Assembly (NCBI RefSeq): GCF_019249245.1 | Contig: NZ_JAESDK010000002.1 | Coordinates: 124,001-188,000, forward strand | Direction: 5' to 3' | DNA length: 64,000 nucleotides | Source: Alteromonas lipotrueiana | Lineage (GTDB): Bacteria > Pseudomonadota > Gammaproteobacteria > Enterobacterales > Alteromonadaceae | Shown here: piece after piece, positions 1 through 8,695 of the stretch | Numbering within the stretch: the first letter of the stretch is position 1 | Layout: each line of letters starts with the position of its first letter | Program-made: the position numbers and the translations under genes | Notes under the pieces: generated by a model | What the model was told of the DNA's origin: nothing | Database searches by the model: none | Seen by the model: the letters and a program-made list of their open reading frames with translations, nothing else

Positions 1-300
1 ATTGCTGCTTTCACGCCTAGCATAACAGCGGCTAAAAATAGTCAGCAAATTTCTGAACGATTCTTGCAGGGATTGCGTAACCGGTTCATGATATATCAGC
101 TGGATATTGTTGCTTACCCCGGTAACAGTGGAAGTCCGGTGTATTTAGCCCAAAGCGGTGAAGTATTTGCAGTAATTAATAAGGTATTTGTTAAGCAAAC
201 TAAAGAATCGGCTATTAGTAACCCGAGCGGCATTACCTATGCCATTCCGGTTGAACACATTTATGCATTAGCCAAAAAACATAATATTCCTATAGAGTAA
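1..300 (+). CDS. Trypsin-like serine protease, C-terminal part (5' end outside the window)
   Basis: Frame 1 is open from the first base to a TAA at 298-300, so the gene starts upstream of the window and only about 99 residues are visible. The fragment carries PGNSGSPV, the typical setting of the nucleophilic serine in chymotrypsin-fold (trypsin/DegP/V8-like) proteases, followed by the strand that usually forms the substrate pocket (GITYAIPVEHI). No PDZ domain follows: the protein ends about 60 residues after the serine. The catalytic His and Asp would lie upstream. A TTG at 64 could be read as a start, but the frame stays open before it and a start there would remove most of the fold. The family assignment is good; substrate and location cannot be judged. 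Confidence 0.75.
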   Translation: MAAFTPSITAAKNSQQISERFLQGLRNRFMIYQLDIVAYPGNSGSPVYLAQSGEVFAVINKVFVKQTKESAISNPSGITYAIPVEHIYALAKKHNIPIE

Positions 301-384
301 ATCACATACCCTTTAGCTAGATAATATCGTTTCTTTGCATAATAAAGTATGCAAACATCATTAAAAAATGAGCGTAGTATTTGT

Positions 385-1659
385 ATGTCAGTAGAATTTA
401 AAAAGATTGGAGTCATAGGTTTAGGCTATGTTGGCTTGCCTTTGGCGGTAGCGTTTGGAAAATATCGGCCCACCGTGGGCTTTGATATTAATACCCGCCG
501 GGTAGAAGAGCTTCAAAATGGAACTGACCATACTCTGGAAGTGTCTTCAGAAGAATTGCGAGGTGCAGAGCAACTAAGCTTCACGGCTGATAAGCACGAC
601 TTATCTGAATGCGATGTGATCATTGTCACTGTGCCTACGCCAATTGATCGCAACAAACAACCCGATATGACCCCCCTGCACAAAGCCAGTGAAATGATTG
701 GGGAAGTAATCAGCGCCAACAGTGTGGTTATTTACGAGTCTACCGTGTATCCAGGGGCGACCGAAGAATACTGCATTCCACTTATTGAAAAAGTGTCTGG
801 TTTAACCTACAACAAAGACTTTTTTGCAGGTTACAGCCCCGAGCGTATTAACCCGGGCGATAAAACCCACCGGCTCGACTCTATTGTAAAGGTGACCTCG
901 GGTAGCACCCCCGACATTGCTGACAAAGTGGATGCGTTGTATTTAGAGATTATTAAAGCAGGTACGCACAAGGCGTCGTCGATTAAAGTGGCCGAAGCAG
1001 CCAAGGTTATTGAGAACACCCAGCGCGATCTGAACATTGCTTTAATTAACGAATTAGCAATGATTTTTGATAAAGCTGGCATTGATACCGAAGAGGTGCT
1101 TGAAGCGGCTGGCAGCAAATGGAATTTTTTGCCCTTCAGACCCGGGCTGGTAGGCGGTCACTGTATTGGTGTTGACCCTTATTACCTGACCCACAAAGCT
1201 GAAGAATTAGGACATCACCCGGACGTAATTTTAGCGGGACGTCGTATTAACGATAAAATGGGCGAATACGTGGTTTCTCGGCTGGTAAAAACCATGCTCA
1301 AAAAGCAAATTATGGTGAACGGCGGTAACGTTTTATTGCTGGGCATTACGTTTAAAGAAAACTGCCCGGACATTCGTAATACCAAAGTGGTCGATATTGC
1401 CAGTGAGCTAAAAGAATACAATGTAAATCTGGATATTTACGATCCGTGGGCCAATGCTGATGAAGTGCGTCATGAATATGGCCTGGAGCTGGTAGATGCC
1501 CCCGAACAAGGTAAATACGACGCGATCATTGCCGCAGTAGGTCATCATCAGTTTAAGTCGCTATCTAAAGACGATTTGCGCGCGTTGTGTAAGCCAAATA
1601 GCGTAATATTCGATTTAAAATACATGTTTGATAAATCAAGCGTAGATATTCGCTTATAA
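385..1659 (+). CDS. Nucleotide-sugar dehydrogenase (TviB/WbpO-like UDP-sugar 6-dehydrogenase)
   Basis: Oxidises the C6 hydroxyl of a UDP-sugar to a uronic acid with two NAD+, supplying precursors for surface polysaccharide. The Rossmann motif [10 protein letters not shown] is at the N terminus. The middle has the family stretch [12 protein letters not shown]. The active site [11 protein letters not shown] places the nucleophile at Cys260, and a C-terminal UDP-binding domain completes the usual length (424 aa). The fingerprint resembles the Vi-antigen UDP-N-acetylhexosamine dehydrogenases (TviB, WbpO) more than plain UDP-glucose dehydrogenases, but substrate cannot be settled by eye. I chose ATG 385, where homologues begin; ATG 349 adds 12 residues and neither start has a clear ribosome site. 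The epimerase starts 12 bases downstream, so the two are probably co-transcribed. Confidence 0.9.
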   Translation: MSVEFKKIGVIGLGYVGLPLAVAFGKYRPTVGFDINTRRVEELQNGTDHTLEVSSEELRGAEQLSFTADKHDLSECDVIIVTVPTPIDRNKQPDMTPLHKASEMIGEVISANSVVIYESTVYPGATEEYCIPLIEKVSGLTYNKDFFAGYSPERINPGDKTHRLDSIVKVTSGSTPDIADKVDALYLEIIKAGTHKASSIKVAEAAKVIENTQRDLNIALINELAMIFDKAGIDTEEVLEAAGSKWNFLPFRPGLVGGHCIGVDPYYLTHKAEELGHHPDVILAGRRINDKMGEYVVSRLVKTMLKKQIMVNGGNVLLLGITFKENCPDIRNTKVVDIASELKEYNVNLDIYDPWANADEVRHEYGLELVDAPEQGKYDAIIAAVGHHQFKSLSKDDLRALCKPNSVIFDLKYMFDKSSVDIRL

Positions 1660-1671
1660 GGAATTGGTAAA

Positions 1672-2688
1672 ATGAAAGTGCTAGTTACCGGTGCGGCAGG
1701 TTTTATAGGCTCGCATGTCTCAATGTATTTGCTTGAGCGCGGCGATGAAGTGGTAGGCCTGGATAATCTGAACGACTATTACGATCCAACGCTTAAAGAA
1801 GCGCGCCTTGAGCGTATTAAAGCGTTGCCCAGCGCCGACAAATTTCGTTTCGTTAAAATGTCGGTAGAAGATCGCGACAGCATGGAAACGCTTTTTGCCG
1901 ATGAAAAGTTTGATAAAGTCGTGCATCTGGCGGCTCAGGCAGGGGTACGTTACTCAATAGAAAACCCTCATGCCTATATCGACTCTAATATTGTCGGTTT
2001 TATGAATATTTTAGAAGGTTGCCGCCATAACAAAATTAAGCATCTGGTGTATGCATCGTCTAGCTCGGTTTACGGTGCTAACGAAAACATGCCTTTTGCC
2101 GTAGAAGACAATGTTGACCATCCAATGTCATTGTACGCCGCCAGTAAAAAGGCGAATGAATTGATGGCGCACACCTACAGTAATCTGTATAACCTGCCAA
2201 CTACAGGTTTACGTTTCTTTACGGTATATGGGCCGTGGGGTCGCCCTGATATGGCGCTGTTCCTGTTTACCAAAGCTATTTTGGAAGACAAGCCAATCCA
2301 GGTATTTAACCATGGTAAGCATCGCCGCGACTTTACGTACATCGATGACATTGTAGAAGGTATTATTCACACCTTAGATACGACCGCTGCAATTGACCCG
2401 AACTGGAGTGGCGAAAAGCCCAATCCGGGTTCAAGTAAGGTGCCGTGGAAAGTGTATAACATTGGGGCACAAACCCCAGTCGAGCTTCTTACCTATATTG
2501 AAACCCTTGAAAACGCATTAGGTAAAAAAGCCGAAAAAGAATTATTACCACTACAACCAGGCGATGTGCCAGATACCTACGCCGATGTCGAAGCCTTGGT
2601 AAATGACACGGGTTATCGTCCGTCTACCACCATCGAAACCGGTATCAATAATTTTGTCGAGTGGTACAAAGATTACTACAAGGTTTAA
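1672..2688 (+). CDS. NAD-dependent epimerase, UDP-glucuronate 4-epimerase-like
   Basis: A 338-residue extended short-chain dehydrogenase that probably interconverts UDP-glucuronate and UDP-galacturonate, or an N-acetyl version. Seen directly: NAD-binding GAAGFIG at residues 7-13, the SSSSVYG strand, and the catalytic YAASK with Tyr155 and Lys159. The tail, with [14 protein letters not shown] and [14 protein letters not shown], is the pattern of CapI/LspL-type UDP-glucuronate epimerases. The start has a good ribosome site (AAGGAA, 8 bases upstream). It lies 12 bases after a UDP-sugar dehydrogenase, so the pair would give oxidation then C4 epimerisation for capsule or exopolysaccharide. A strong terminator follows, so the transcript ends here. 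No glycosyltransferases are in view. Confidence 0.88.
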   Translation: MKVLVTGAAGFIGSHVSMYLLERGDEVVGLDNLNDYYDPTLKEARLERIKALPSADKFRFVKMSVEDRDSMETLFADEKFDKVVHLAAQAGVRYSIENPHAYIDSNIVGFMNILEGCRHNKIKHLVYASSSSVYGANENMPFAVEDNVDHPMSLYAASKKANELMAHTYSNLYNLPTTGLRFFTVYGPWGRPDMALFLFTKAILEDKPIQVFNHGKHRRDFTYIDDIVEGIIHTLDTTAAIDPNWSGEKPNPGSSKVPWKVYNIGAQTPVELLTYIETLENALGKKAEKELLPLQPGDVPDTYADVEALVNDTGYRPSTTIETGINNFVEWYKDYYKV

Positions 2689-2698
2689 CAAACAAAGG

Positions 2699-2779
2699 AA
2701 GGCTGATTGAATCATCAGCCTTAAGTTTGAATAGCATTCAAAGCCTGCTTTTGACTTAACGTTAAAAGCAGGCTTTTTT
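2699..2779 (+). terminator. Double hairpin terminator after the epimerase gene
   Basis: Two hairpins follow the stop codon. The first has a 9-bp stem at 2699-2707/2714-2722 without a T run. The second has a perfect 12-bp stem at 2741-2752/2764-2775 and runs into six Ts, a standard intrinsic terminator on the plus strand. Confidence 0.85.
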
Positions 2780-2805
2780 GTGCCGGTGTATAAATGCTTT
2801 ATAGC

Positions 2806-3602
2806 TGAGCAGTGGACCGTCACTATTTAAATATGTACAGCCACTGTTTGGTGGGAATACTGGACAGTCACATTTAACGGGCCAGCGGACAGTCACTTTT
2901 TAGATATGGACAGCCACTGTTTGGTAAGCAGGGAGGGTTGGGAATACTGGACAGTCACTTTCTATATTCCTGCACAGTCACATTTAACGGGCCAGTGGAC
3001 AGTCACTATTTTATGCAACTATTGGCTATATTTATGGGCTGTCTCAGGATGTGTTCCGAACACAGATTAATAAGCCTGGCGCAAAAAGCTGAGCAGTGGA
3101 CAGTCACTTTCTATATTCCTGGACAGTCACTATTTAGATGAAGAATCAACACAGTCACTTTTTATATTCCTGGACAGTCACATTTAAGGGGCCGTCACAT
3201 TTAAGGGGCCGTCACATTTAACGGGCCAGTGGACAGCCACTATTTTATGCAACTATTGGCTCTATTTATTAGCAGTCTCAGGTGTCTTGCGAGCACAGAT
3301 TAATAAGCCTGGCGCAAGCTGAGTAGTGGACAGTCACTTTTTAAACACTGGACAGTCACTTTCTATATTCAACCATTGGTTTTAATTATTGGCTGACTCA
3401 GGATGTGTTGCGAACATTTTAGATATGTACAGCCACTATTTGGTAAGCAGGTAACTGAGCAGTGGACAGTCACTATTTAGGATGAACACTGGACAGTCAC
3501 TTTCTATATTCTTGGACAGTCACTATTTTATGCAACTATTGGCTCTATTTATTAGCAGTCTCAGGTGTATTGCAAGCACAGATCAATAAGCCTGGCGCAA
3601 AA
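2806..3602. repeat. Intergenic array of GGACAGTCAC direct repeats with three 80-bp modules
   Basis: The motif GGACAGTCAC occurs exactly 12 times (2862, 2887, 2949, 2997, 3098, 3121, 3172, 3328, 3350, 3464, 3491, 3514). Seven more copies differ by one or two bases (2813, 2835, 2908, 2972, 3149, 3231, 3427), and two are truncated (3191, 3208). All are in the same orientation. Spacing is mostly 21-28 bases, interrupted by three longer gaps that hold copies of an 80-bp module at 3004-3084, 3238-3317 and 3521-3600; a shorter related piece is near 3370-3415. Motifs are often followed by TTTCTATATTC or ATTTAACGGGCCAG. No credible gene lies inside. It is not CRISPR: the repeated unit is only 10 bp and the spacers are themselves similar. 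It may be debris of a mobile or REP-like family, or an array of protein-binding sites. Confidence 0.85.
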
Positions 3603-3972
3603 TGCTGAAGTAATAGTTACAGGCTTGCTGTCTATAGTTATCTGTGTGCAAGGGCTCGGGCACCGATAAAAATATTAGAGAAACTCGCCCTGTTCTAAGG
3701 CGATAGAATGAAGTGTTTTATACAGCCCGATTAAAGCCGTTTAGTTTTAAAGTTATGATGTAGCGATACATCATAGGCTGCTGATTTTTGAAAATTCAAA
3801 AATGATTCGTTAGATACAAAGATTGCAACCGTTTCAATTAGCATACAAAATTTGTGAACTGACCTTAAGGTGCACGCTTTTTTAAAGCCAGGCACACCTC
3901 TTGATTGGGTTGCGTTTGGTATTAAGTGTCTATCCTTGCGTTGTACATTAAATGTGCAATATTAAAACTGCT
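3603..3972. other. Gene-free stretch with two perfect palindromes
   Basis: No gene is seen between the repeat array and the 3' end of the acyltransferase gene. Two inverted repeats stand close together: an 8-bp stem with a GCGA loop at 3755-3774, and a 9-bp AT-rich stem with a 2-base spacer at 3784-3803. Neither is followed by a run that makes it a clear terminator in either direction. Confidence 0.5.
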
Positions 3973-4860
3973 CTAAAGCGCCATGCGATTAAGCGGTTCG
4001 CCTAGTGGCTTAAGTTCCTGGTCAAAAAACGTTTCAGTGGCGGGTAGTTGATGTCGAATATCTTGTCTGATGGAATCAAGCATTAAAGCAAAACCTGGCT
4101 TGATGTTATTCATCAGTAATTCGCGGTTGATGTAATAGGGCGCACGTTTGCCATGGTAGTCTACCACCGGGCCAATTTGTTCAAACTTAATGCCTACAAA
4201 ACTCATACTGCGGGCCAGTCTGGGTTCCATCATAACAAACGCATGGGCAATATTACTTTCGATACCGGTAGCGGCAGCGGCAAAGTACAAACCTACCGCA
4301 ATAAACGGAAAACAGCGCATTTCGGTTTCAGAGTAGGCTTGTTGGTTAATTACACCGGTTGCGGCGCCAGCAAAGCGGTCCATTTGACGCCGACGAAACT
4401 CAGCCGGTACTGCCAGACGTGAAATTTCACAAATGTCTTGTCGGGCAAAGTTACTGGGGTTCAGGTCTTGTCGGGTAATAGAATTTAAACAGTATTTTTC
4501 TATCGGAAGCTGTTCATGATCGCGCTGCGGGCGCACAATTCTAACAGTGCCTGCCAGCGCGTTGCTATTAAGATGTCGAATTAAGCAATGTCGTGAAAAA
4601 TGATCGAATTCGTCTATTTCAAGACCATTGGGCGCTACAGGTTCAAATTTTAATTCTTCACAATACACCTTATGACGAATTTTAAATACCGAATCGCGAA
4701 GCTCGTGCGAGTCTGCCATAACCGGTGTTAAATAGGAGCCAAAGTGCGATGAAATATAATTTGCCTCTCGTAGTTGCTGGTAACCTTTAAACAGCTTACC
4801 TAATTTTGATTTGCTTACCCGGCGGGTAAGATTGTTCATAATTGTTTGTCTATTAGCCAT
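3973..4860 (-). CDS. PEP-CTERM/exosortase system-associated acyltransferase
   Basis: A GNAT-like protein of about 295 residues. The segment FKIRHKVYCEELKFEP, the following EIDEFDHFSRHCLI and the strand AGTVRIVRP are the pattern of the acyltransferase family that accompanies exosortase and PEP-CTERM loci. In that family the protein resembles N-acyl amino-acid or autoinducer synthases; its exact product is not established. I chose the ATG at 4860 (protein begins MANRQT); the frame is open 17 residues further, and a third ATG lies at 4839, all with weak ribosome sites. No exosortase, PEP-CTERM substrate or EPS polymerase is in this window, so the partner genes are elsewhere. The neighbouring nucleotide-sugar genes would fit an exosortase-linked polysaccharide locus, but the repeat array separates them. 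Confidence 0.75.
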   Translation of the reverse strand: MANRQTIMNNLTRRVSKSKLGKLFKGYQQLREANYISSHFGSYLTPVMADSHELRDSVFKIRHKVYCEELKFEPVAPNGLEIDEFDHFSRHCLIRHLNSNALAGTVRIVRPQRDHEQLPIEKYCLNSITRQDLNPSNFARQDICEISRLAVPAEFRRRQMDRFAGAATGVINQQAYSETEMRCFPFIAVGLYFAAAATGIESNIAHAFVMMEPRLARSMSFVGIKFEQIGPVVDYHGKRAPYYINRELLMNNIKPGFALMLDSIRQDIRHQLPATETFFDQELKPLGEPLNRMAL

Positions 4861-5205
4861 AAAGAAAACTACTGAAGTAAATTTTAATCCACACCCATGC
4901 AATCCGTGCATGGCCCTTTTGACGCTAAAGCAGTACGTATAAGCTCTACGTTAAGTCTGGACCCAGTATGCTTAAATTCCCATCAATATTCATTACACTA
5001 TAGACTATTATGAGTATCTGTATTTATACCTGTGTTGTAATCGTAAAAGAGGTTGGCGGGGATTGCGATGGCCGTATAGCGCGTAAAGTCAGGACCAGAA
5101 TGTAATCTACGGGGTATATAATAAAAATCAGGTGAGAAATAGGTTTTATCAAAAATACCTAAAAAAGGCTGAGCAAGAGGTCAGCCTTTTTAAGTACGAA
5201 CGGGA
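4861..5205. other. Intergenic region upstream of the acyltransferase gene
   Basis: No gene is seen. It must hold the promoter of the minus-strand acyltransferase gene, but no convincing -35/-10 pair was identified. The end nearest malate synthase holds a terminator (5163-5194). Confidence 0.4.
5161..5194 (-). terminator. Terminator after malate synthase G
   Basis: A 10-bp stem (5163-5172/5181-5190) with an 8-base loop. Runs of A on the left and T on the right make it usable on both strands; it sits just past the glcB stop codon. Confidence 0.8.
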
Positions 5206-7401
5206 TTATATACGTGCAGAATCAGAATGCTGCTGAAGGTATTGCTTCATTTGCTTGCGACGCTCATGTAATAGCGGCTCGGTGTAACCATTGGGTTGAC
5301 GGGTGCCTTCAAAGATTAAATCGCGGGCGGTATTAAACCCTATTTTAACTCCGCTCTCGGTGGTCATGGGAATGTAGTTTGGGTCGTGCTGATTCTGGTT
5401 GTCGACCAGTTTAGCCATGCGTTCAAGACTTTCTTCTACCTGCTGCTTACTCACCACATTGTGTAATAACCAGTTGGCAATATGTTGTGAGGAAATACGC
5501 AGCGTTGCCCGGTCTTCCATTAAACCCACATTATCAATATCTGGCACTTTTGAGCAGCCAATACCCTGATGTACCCAGCGCACGACATAACCCAGTATAC
5601 CCTGCACGTTGTTGTCGAGCTCGCGCTGACATGTCTGGGTGTCAGGATGACTGTCTTGGTCAAGTAGTGGCAAGGTCAGCATGTCGGGCAAATAATCTTG
5701 CGGTTGTTGGTGCAGCCTGGAATGCAGGGCCATTACATCTACCTGGTGATAATGCAGAGCATGCAAGGTGGCCGCGGTAGGTGAGGGCACCCACGCGGTA
5801 TTGGCACCTGCTTCAAGATGGGCAATTTTTGTATCCATCATCGCGTGCATTTTATCGGGCATTGGCCACATGCCTTTACCAATCTGTGCTTTACCTGACA
5901 AACCGCAGTGTAACCCGGTAGCCACATTCGCCTGTTCGTAAGCTGCTATCCAGGGCCGATTTTTTAGGTCTGCTTTGGGCGCAAAAGCCCCCGCGTGCAT
6001 AGAGGAATGAATTTCGTCGCCGGTTCTGTCTAAAAAGCCGGTATTGATAAATACTACCCGGCTGTTGGCCTGTGCAATACAGGCCTGTAAATTTAAACTG
6101 GTGCGACGCTCTTCATCCATAATTCCCATTTTTAACGTGTTTACCGGTAAACCAAGGGCTTGTTCAACCTGACTAAATAACGTGTGGGTAAACGCGACTT
6201 CTTCAGGGCCATGCATTTTTGGTTTTACAATATACACGCTGCCGCACTGTGAGTTATGCACTGATTTGGGGCTATCAATATCATGCAAGGCAATACATGC
6301 CGTGATCATGGCATCCATCAGACCTTCAAACACCGGTTCGTCGTTTAGTAAAATGGCGTCGTTTTGCATCAGATGCCCCACATTTCTGATAAACATCAGA
6401 CTACGCCCTTTAAGGGTGAGCGATTCACCGTTATTGGCGCTGTTATAAACCCGGTCAGGGTTCATTGACCGTGTGTGGGTTTTACCATTTTTAGTGACAT
6501 CAACCTGTAGGTCGCCGCGCATCAGTCCCAGCCAGTTTTTGTAAACCTGGGTTTTATCCTGGGCGTCTACCGCGGCCACCGAATCTTCACAGTCCATGAT
6601 GGTAGTTAGCGCTGACTCAATAAGTATATCGTTGATGCCGGCGGTGTCGGTTTTACCAATAGGCGCGTTACCGTCGATTTGCAGCTCAAAATGCAGGCGG
6701 TTATGTTCAAACAGTAACGCTGACGGGTTTTTAGTCTCACCCTGATAGCCTTTAAAGGCTGCCGTATTTTTAAGTGTCGAGGTAGTGCCATCGCTAAGTG
6801 TTATCAGCAAATTGTGGTTAGTTATCTGGTAACGGTTTACGTTGAGGTGCGACCCCTGCTCAAGCGGTATAATATCATCAAGCCATTGCTTGGCTTTTTC
6901 AATTACTGCCTGTCCACGCTCAGTGTTGTATTGTTTTCCCGGTGCCAGGCTGCCTCGTGTGTCAATCACGTCAGTACCATAAAATGCATCGTACAGGCTA
7001 CCCCATCGGGCATTCACTGCATTAAGCGCGTAGCGGGCGTTATTGATAGGCACCACAAGCTGAGGGCCAGCATTGCGGGCAATTTCATCATCAACATGGG
7101 AAGTCGTAATTTGCACATTATCGGGCGGAGTAACCAGATAGCCAATATCGGTTAAAAAGGCTTTAGTATCTTTTGTACTTATATCAGGTTGCTGCTGATA
7201 CCAGTCGTCCAGTTGTTTTTGAAAGTTGTCGCGGGTTTTTAATAACGCTTTATTTTGAGGCGTTAGTTTAATAAGTAAGGCTTCGAAGGCCGACCAAAAG
7301 TGATCAGGTGATACACGGGTGTCGGGCAATACCTGTTCGTTAATAAAGGTATGCAATACCGGCGCAATGTTAAGGTGTCCTATGGCAATAGACTTTTGCA
7401 T
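5206..7401 (-). CDS. glcB: Malate synthase G
   Basis: Condenses glyoxylate with acetyl-CoA to give malate, the second step of the glyoxylate shunt, in the cytosol. Length from the chosen start is 731 residues, normal for the monomeric G isoform. Diagnostic segments seen include MDCEDSVAAVDAQDK (metal-binding acidic residues), the segment beginning RGDLQVDV, and HCGLSGKAQIGKGMWPMPDKM near residue 500. I placed the start at ATG 7401 (MQKSIAIG) because GGAGA lies 6 bases upstream; a TTG-type start 5 codons earlier has no site. The LysR gene and then isocitrate lyase lie upstream on the same strand, so the two shunt enzymes are linked but have separate terminators. Confidence 0.95.
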   Translation of the reverse strand: MQKSIAIGHLNIAPVLHTFINEQVLPDTRVSPDHFWSAFEALLIKLTPQNKALLKTRDNFQKQLDDWYQQQPDISTKDTKAFLTDIGYLVTPPDNVQITTSHVDDEIARNAGPQLVVPINNARYALNAVNARWGSLYDAFYGTDVIDTRGSLAPGKQYNTERGQAVIEKAKQWLDDIIPLEQGSHLNVNRYQITNHNLLITLSDGTTSTLKNTAAFKGYQGETKNPSALLFEHNRLHFELQIDGNAPIGKTDTAGINDILIESALTTIMDCEDSVAAVDAQDKTQVYKNWLGLMRGDLQVDVTKNGKTHTRSMNPDRVYNSANNGESLTLKGRSLMFIRNVGHLMQNDAILLNDEPVFEGLMDAMITACIALHDIDSPKSVHNSQCGSVYIVKPKMHGPEEVAFTHTLFSQVEQALGLPVNTLKMGIMDEERRTSLNLQACIAQANSRVVFINTGFLDRTGDEIHSSMHAGAFAPKADLKNRPWIAAYEQANVATGLHCGLSGKAQIGKGMWPMPDKMHAMMDTKIAHLEAGANTAWVPSPTAATLHALHYHQVDVMALHSRLHQQPQDYLPDMLTLPLLDQDSHPDTQTCQRELDNNVQGILGYVVRWVHQGIGCSKVPDIDNVGLMEDRATLRISSQHIANWLLHNVVSKQQVEESLERMAKLVDNQNQHDPNYIPMTTESGVKIGFNTARDLIFEGTRQPNGYTEPLLHERRKQMKQYLQQHSDSARI

Positions 7402-7510
7402 CAACGTTCTCCACATCTGTGTGTACCGCTGCTAGCGGCTTTACCTGTTTTATACTCAGTGTAGAAGGTATGCGGCCCTAATATTAATTTATGGTTTGTA
7501 TTTTTGTCAT

Positions 7511-8470
7511 TTATTTTGTGAATGGTGCTTGTTGATTCATTTGTTCGGCGACTTCGCTAATTAATCGACGCAGCCAAATGTGGCCGGCATCATGATGAAG
7601 CAGGGCGCTCCAGGCCATCTTTAGTGCAATAGGTGGAATATCAAAAGGCGGTGTTTTTAAAACAACCTGATCATCGTCAGCAAACAAGCGTGCGGCTTTG
7701 GTGGGTAACGTTGCAATAAGATTCTGAGTTTTCGCCATTTGCAGGGCGGCATGATAATGACGGGTAAATACCCTGATATCACGTTGTTTGCCTAATTTGG
7801 TTAGCTCAGCGTCGACCCACCCCAGTTTTTGTACTTCATTTGGGTCGATACCCACGCCCACCCCAAAACCGGTTTTACTTACCCAGATATGACGCGACTC
7901 GAGGTATCCGGTCAAGTCCCAGTTATCGGCAAGGGGATGACTGGCGCTCAGCACACAGCTGAAGGTGTCATACCAAATCACTTTTTGGTGAAACGAAAGT
8001 GGAAGCTCTTCAAACCGGTTAATTGCCATGTCTACCTTGCCCTGCTCAACGTCATGAAACGTCACATCGCTGGGCGTGATCAAATCTAATGTAATATTGG
8101 GTGCCTGTTCAGCCAGTTTGCTCAGCAGCCCCAAAAGAAGCGTGCTTTCTGCATAGTCACTGGTCATAATTCTGAATGTGCGGTTACTGGAGGCAGGGTC
8201 AAAATCGGTCTCGGGCTGAATAGAGCTTTCTAGGCGGCTAAGTACATCGCGAATGACGGGCTGTAATTCCAGTGCGCGTTTGGTAGGGGTCATGCCATCG
8301 CTGGTGCGCACCAGCAGCGGGTCTTTAAATAAATCGCGCAAACGTTTAAGACCGTTACTCATCGCTGGCTGCGTAATACTAAGCTGGTTAGCCGCGCGGG
8401 TCACACTGCCTTCGCGTAGCAGTACATCTAAGTACACCAGTAAATTTAAATCGACTTTTGCAATATTCAT
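7511..8470 (-). CDS. LysR-family transcriptional regulator
   Basis: A 319-residue LysR protein. The N-terminal winged helix-turn-helix (about residues 5-65) shows LREGSVTRAANQLSITQPAMSNGLKRLRDLF, and a periplasmic-binding-protein-like effector domain follows from about residue 95. It sits between malate synthase G and isocitrate lyase on the same strand, 109 bases upstream of the glcB start. A role in glyoxylate-shunt control is therefore an inference from position only. It could instead be autonomous: it has its own intergenic region of about 225 bases, which also holds the aceA terminator. The effector is unknown. A weak AAGAAA ribosome site precedes ATG 8470. Confidence 0.88.
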   Translation of the reverse strand: MNIAKVDLNLLVYLDVLLREGSVTRAANQLSITQPAMSNGLKRLRDLFKDPLLVRTSDGMTPTKRALELQPVIRDVLSRLESSIQPETDFDPASSNRTFRIMTSDYAESTLLLGLLSKLAEQAPNITLDLITPSDVTFHDVEQGKVDMAINRFEELPLSFHQKVIWYDTFSCVLSASHPLADNWDLTGYLESRHIWVSKTGFGVGVGIDPNEVQKLGWVDAELTKLGKQRDIRVFTRHYHAALQMAKTQNLIATLPTKAARLFADDDQVVLKTPPFDIPPIALKMAWSALLHHDAGHIWLRRLISEVAEQMNQQAPFTK

Positions 8471-8644
8471 AATTCTGATTTCTTGTTTTTGTTATCAGCC
8501 AGTCAGCCAGTATAAATACAAACCGGCCTTGTGTCAGATGTGTTTATCGCGCTGTATCGTGACTAAATGATTAAAAGTAATTGAATTAAAAACACACATA
8601 AACGCTTTACTAAAAGCGTGGGGTAAGCGGAAGATAATACAAAG

Positions 8645-8665
8645 CAAAAAGCCCCGAAAGGGGCT
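8645..8665 (-). terminator. Terminator of isocitrate lyase
   Basis: Read on the minus strand, a 6-bp GC-rich stem (8650-8655/8660-8665) with a TTTC loop runs into TTTTTG. It lies 30 bases past the aceA stop codon. Confidence 0.8.
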
Positions 8666-8695
8666 CTTTGCTGCTTATGCTAAAAGCAAAATCCG

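Noticed and set aside
2938-3141. 67-codon open frame in the repeat array
   Set aside because: It runs through the direct repeats and consists of translated repeat units; no ribosome site and no family resemblance.
2806-3602. CRISPR array
   Set aside because: The repeated motif is only about 10 bp, copies differ, the spacers resemble one another and no cas gene is near.
5487-5780. 97-codon plus-strand frame opposite glcB
   Set aside because: It is a shadow of the malate synthase gene; no start signal, and the opposite strand encodes a conserved enzyme.
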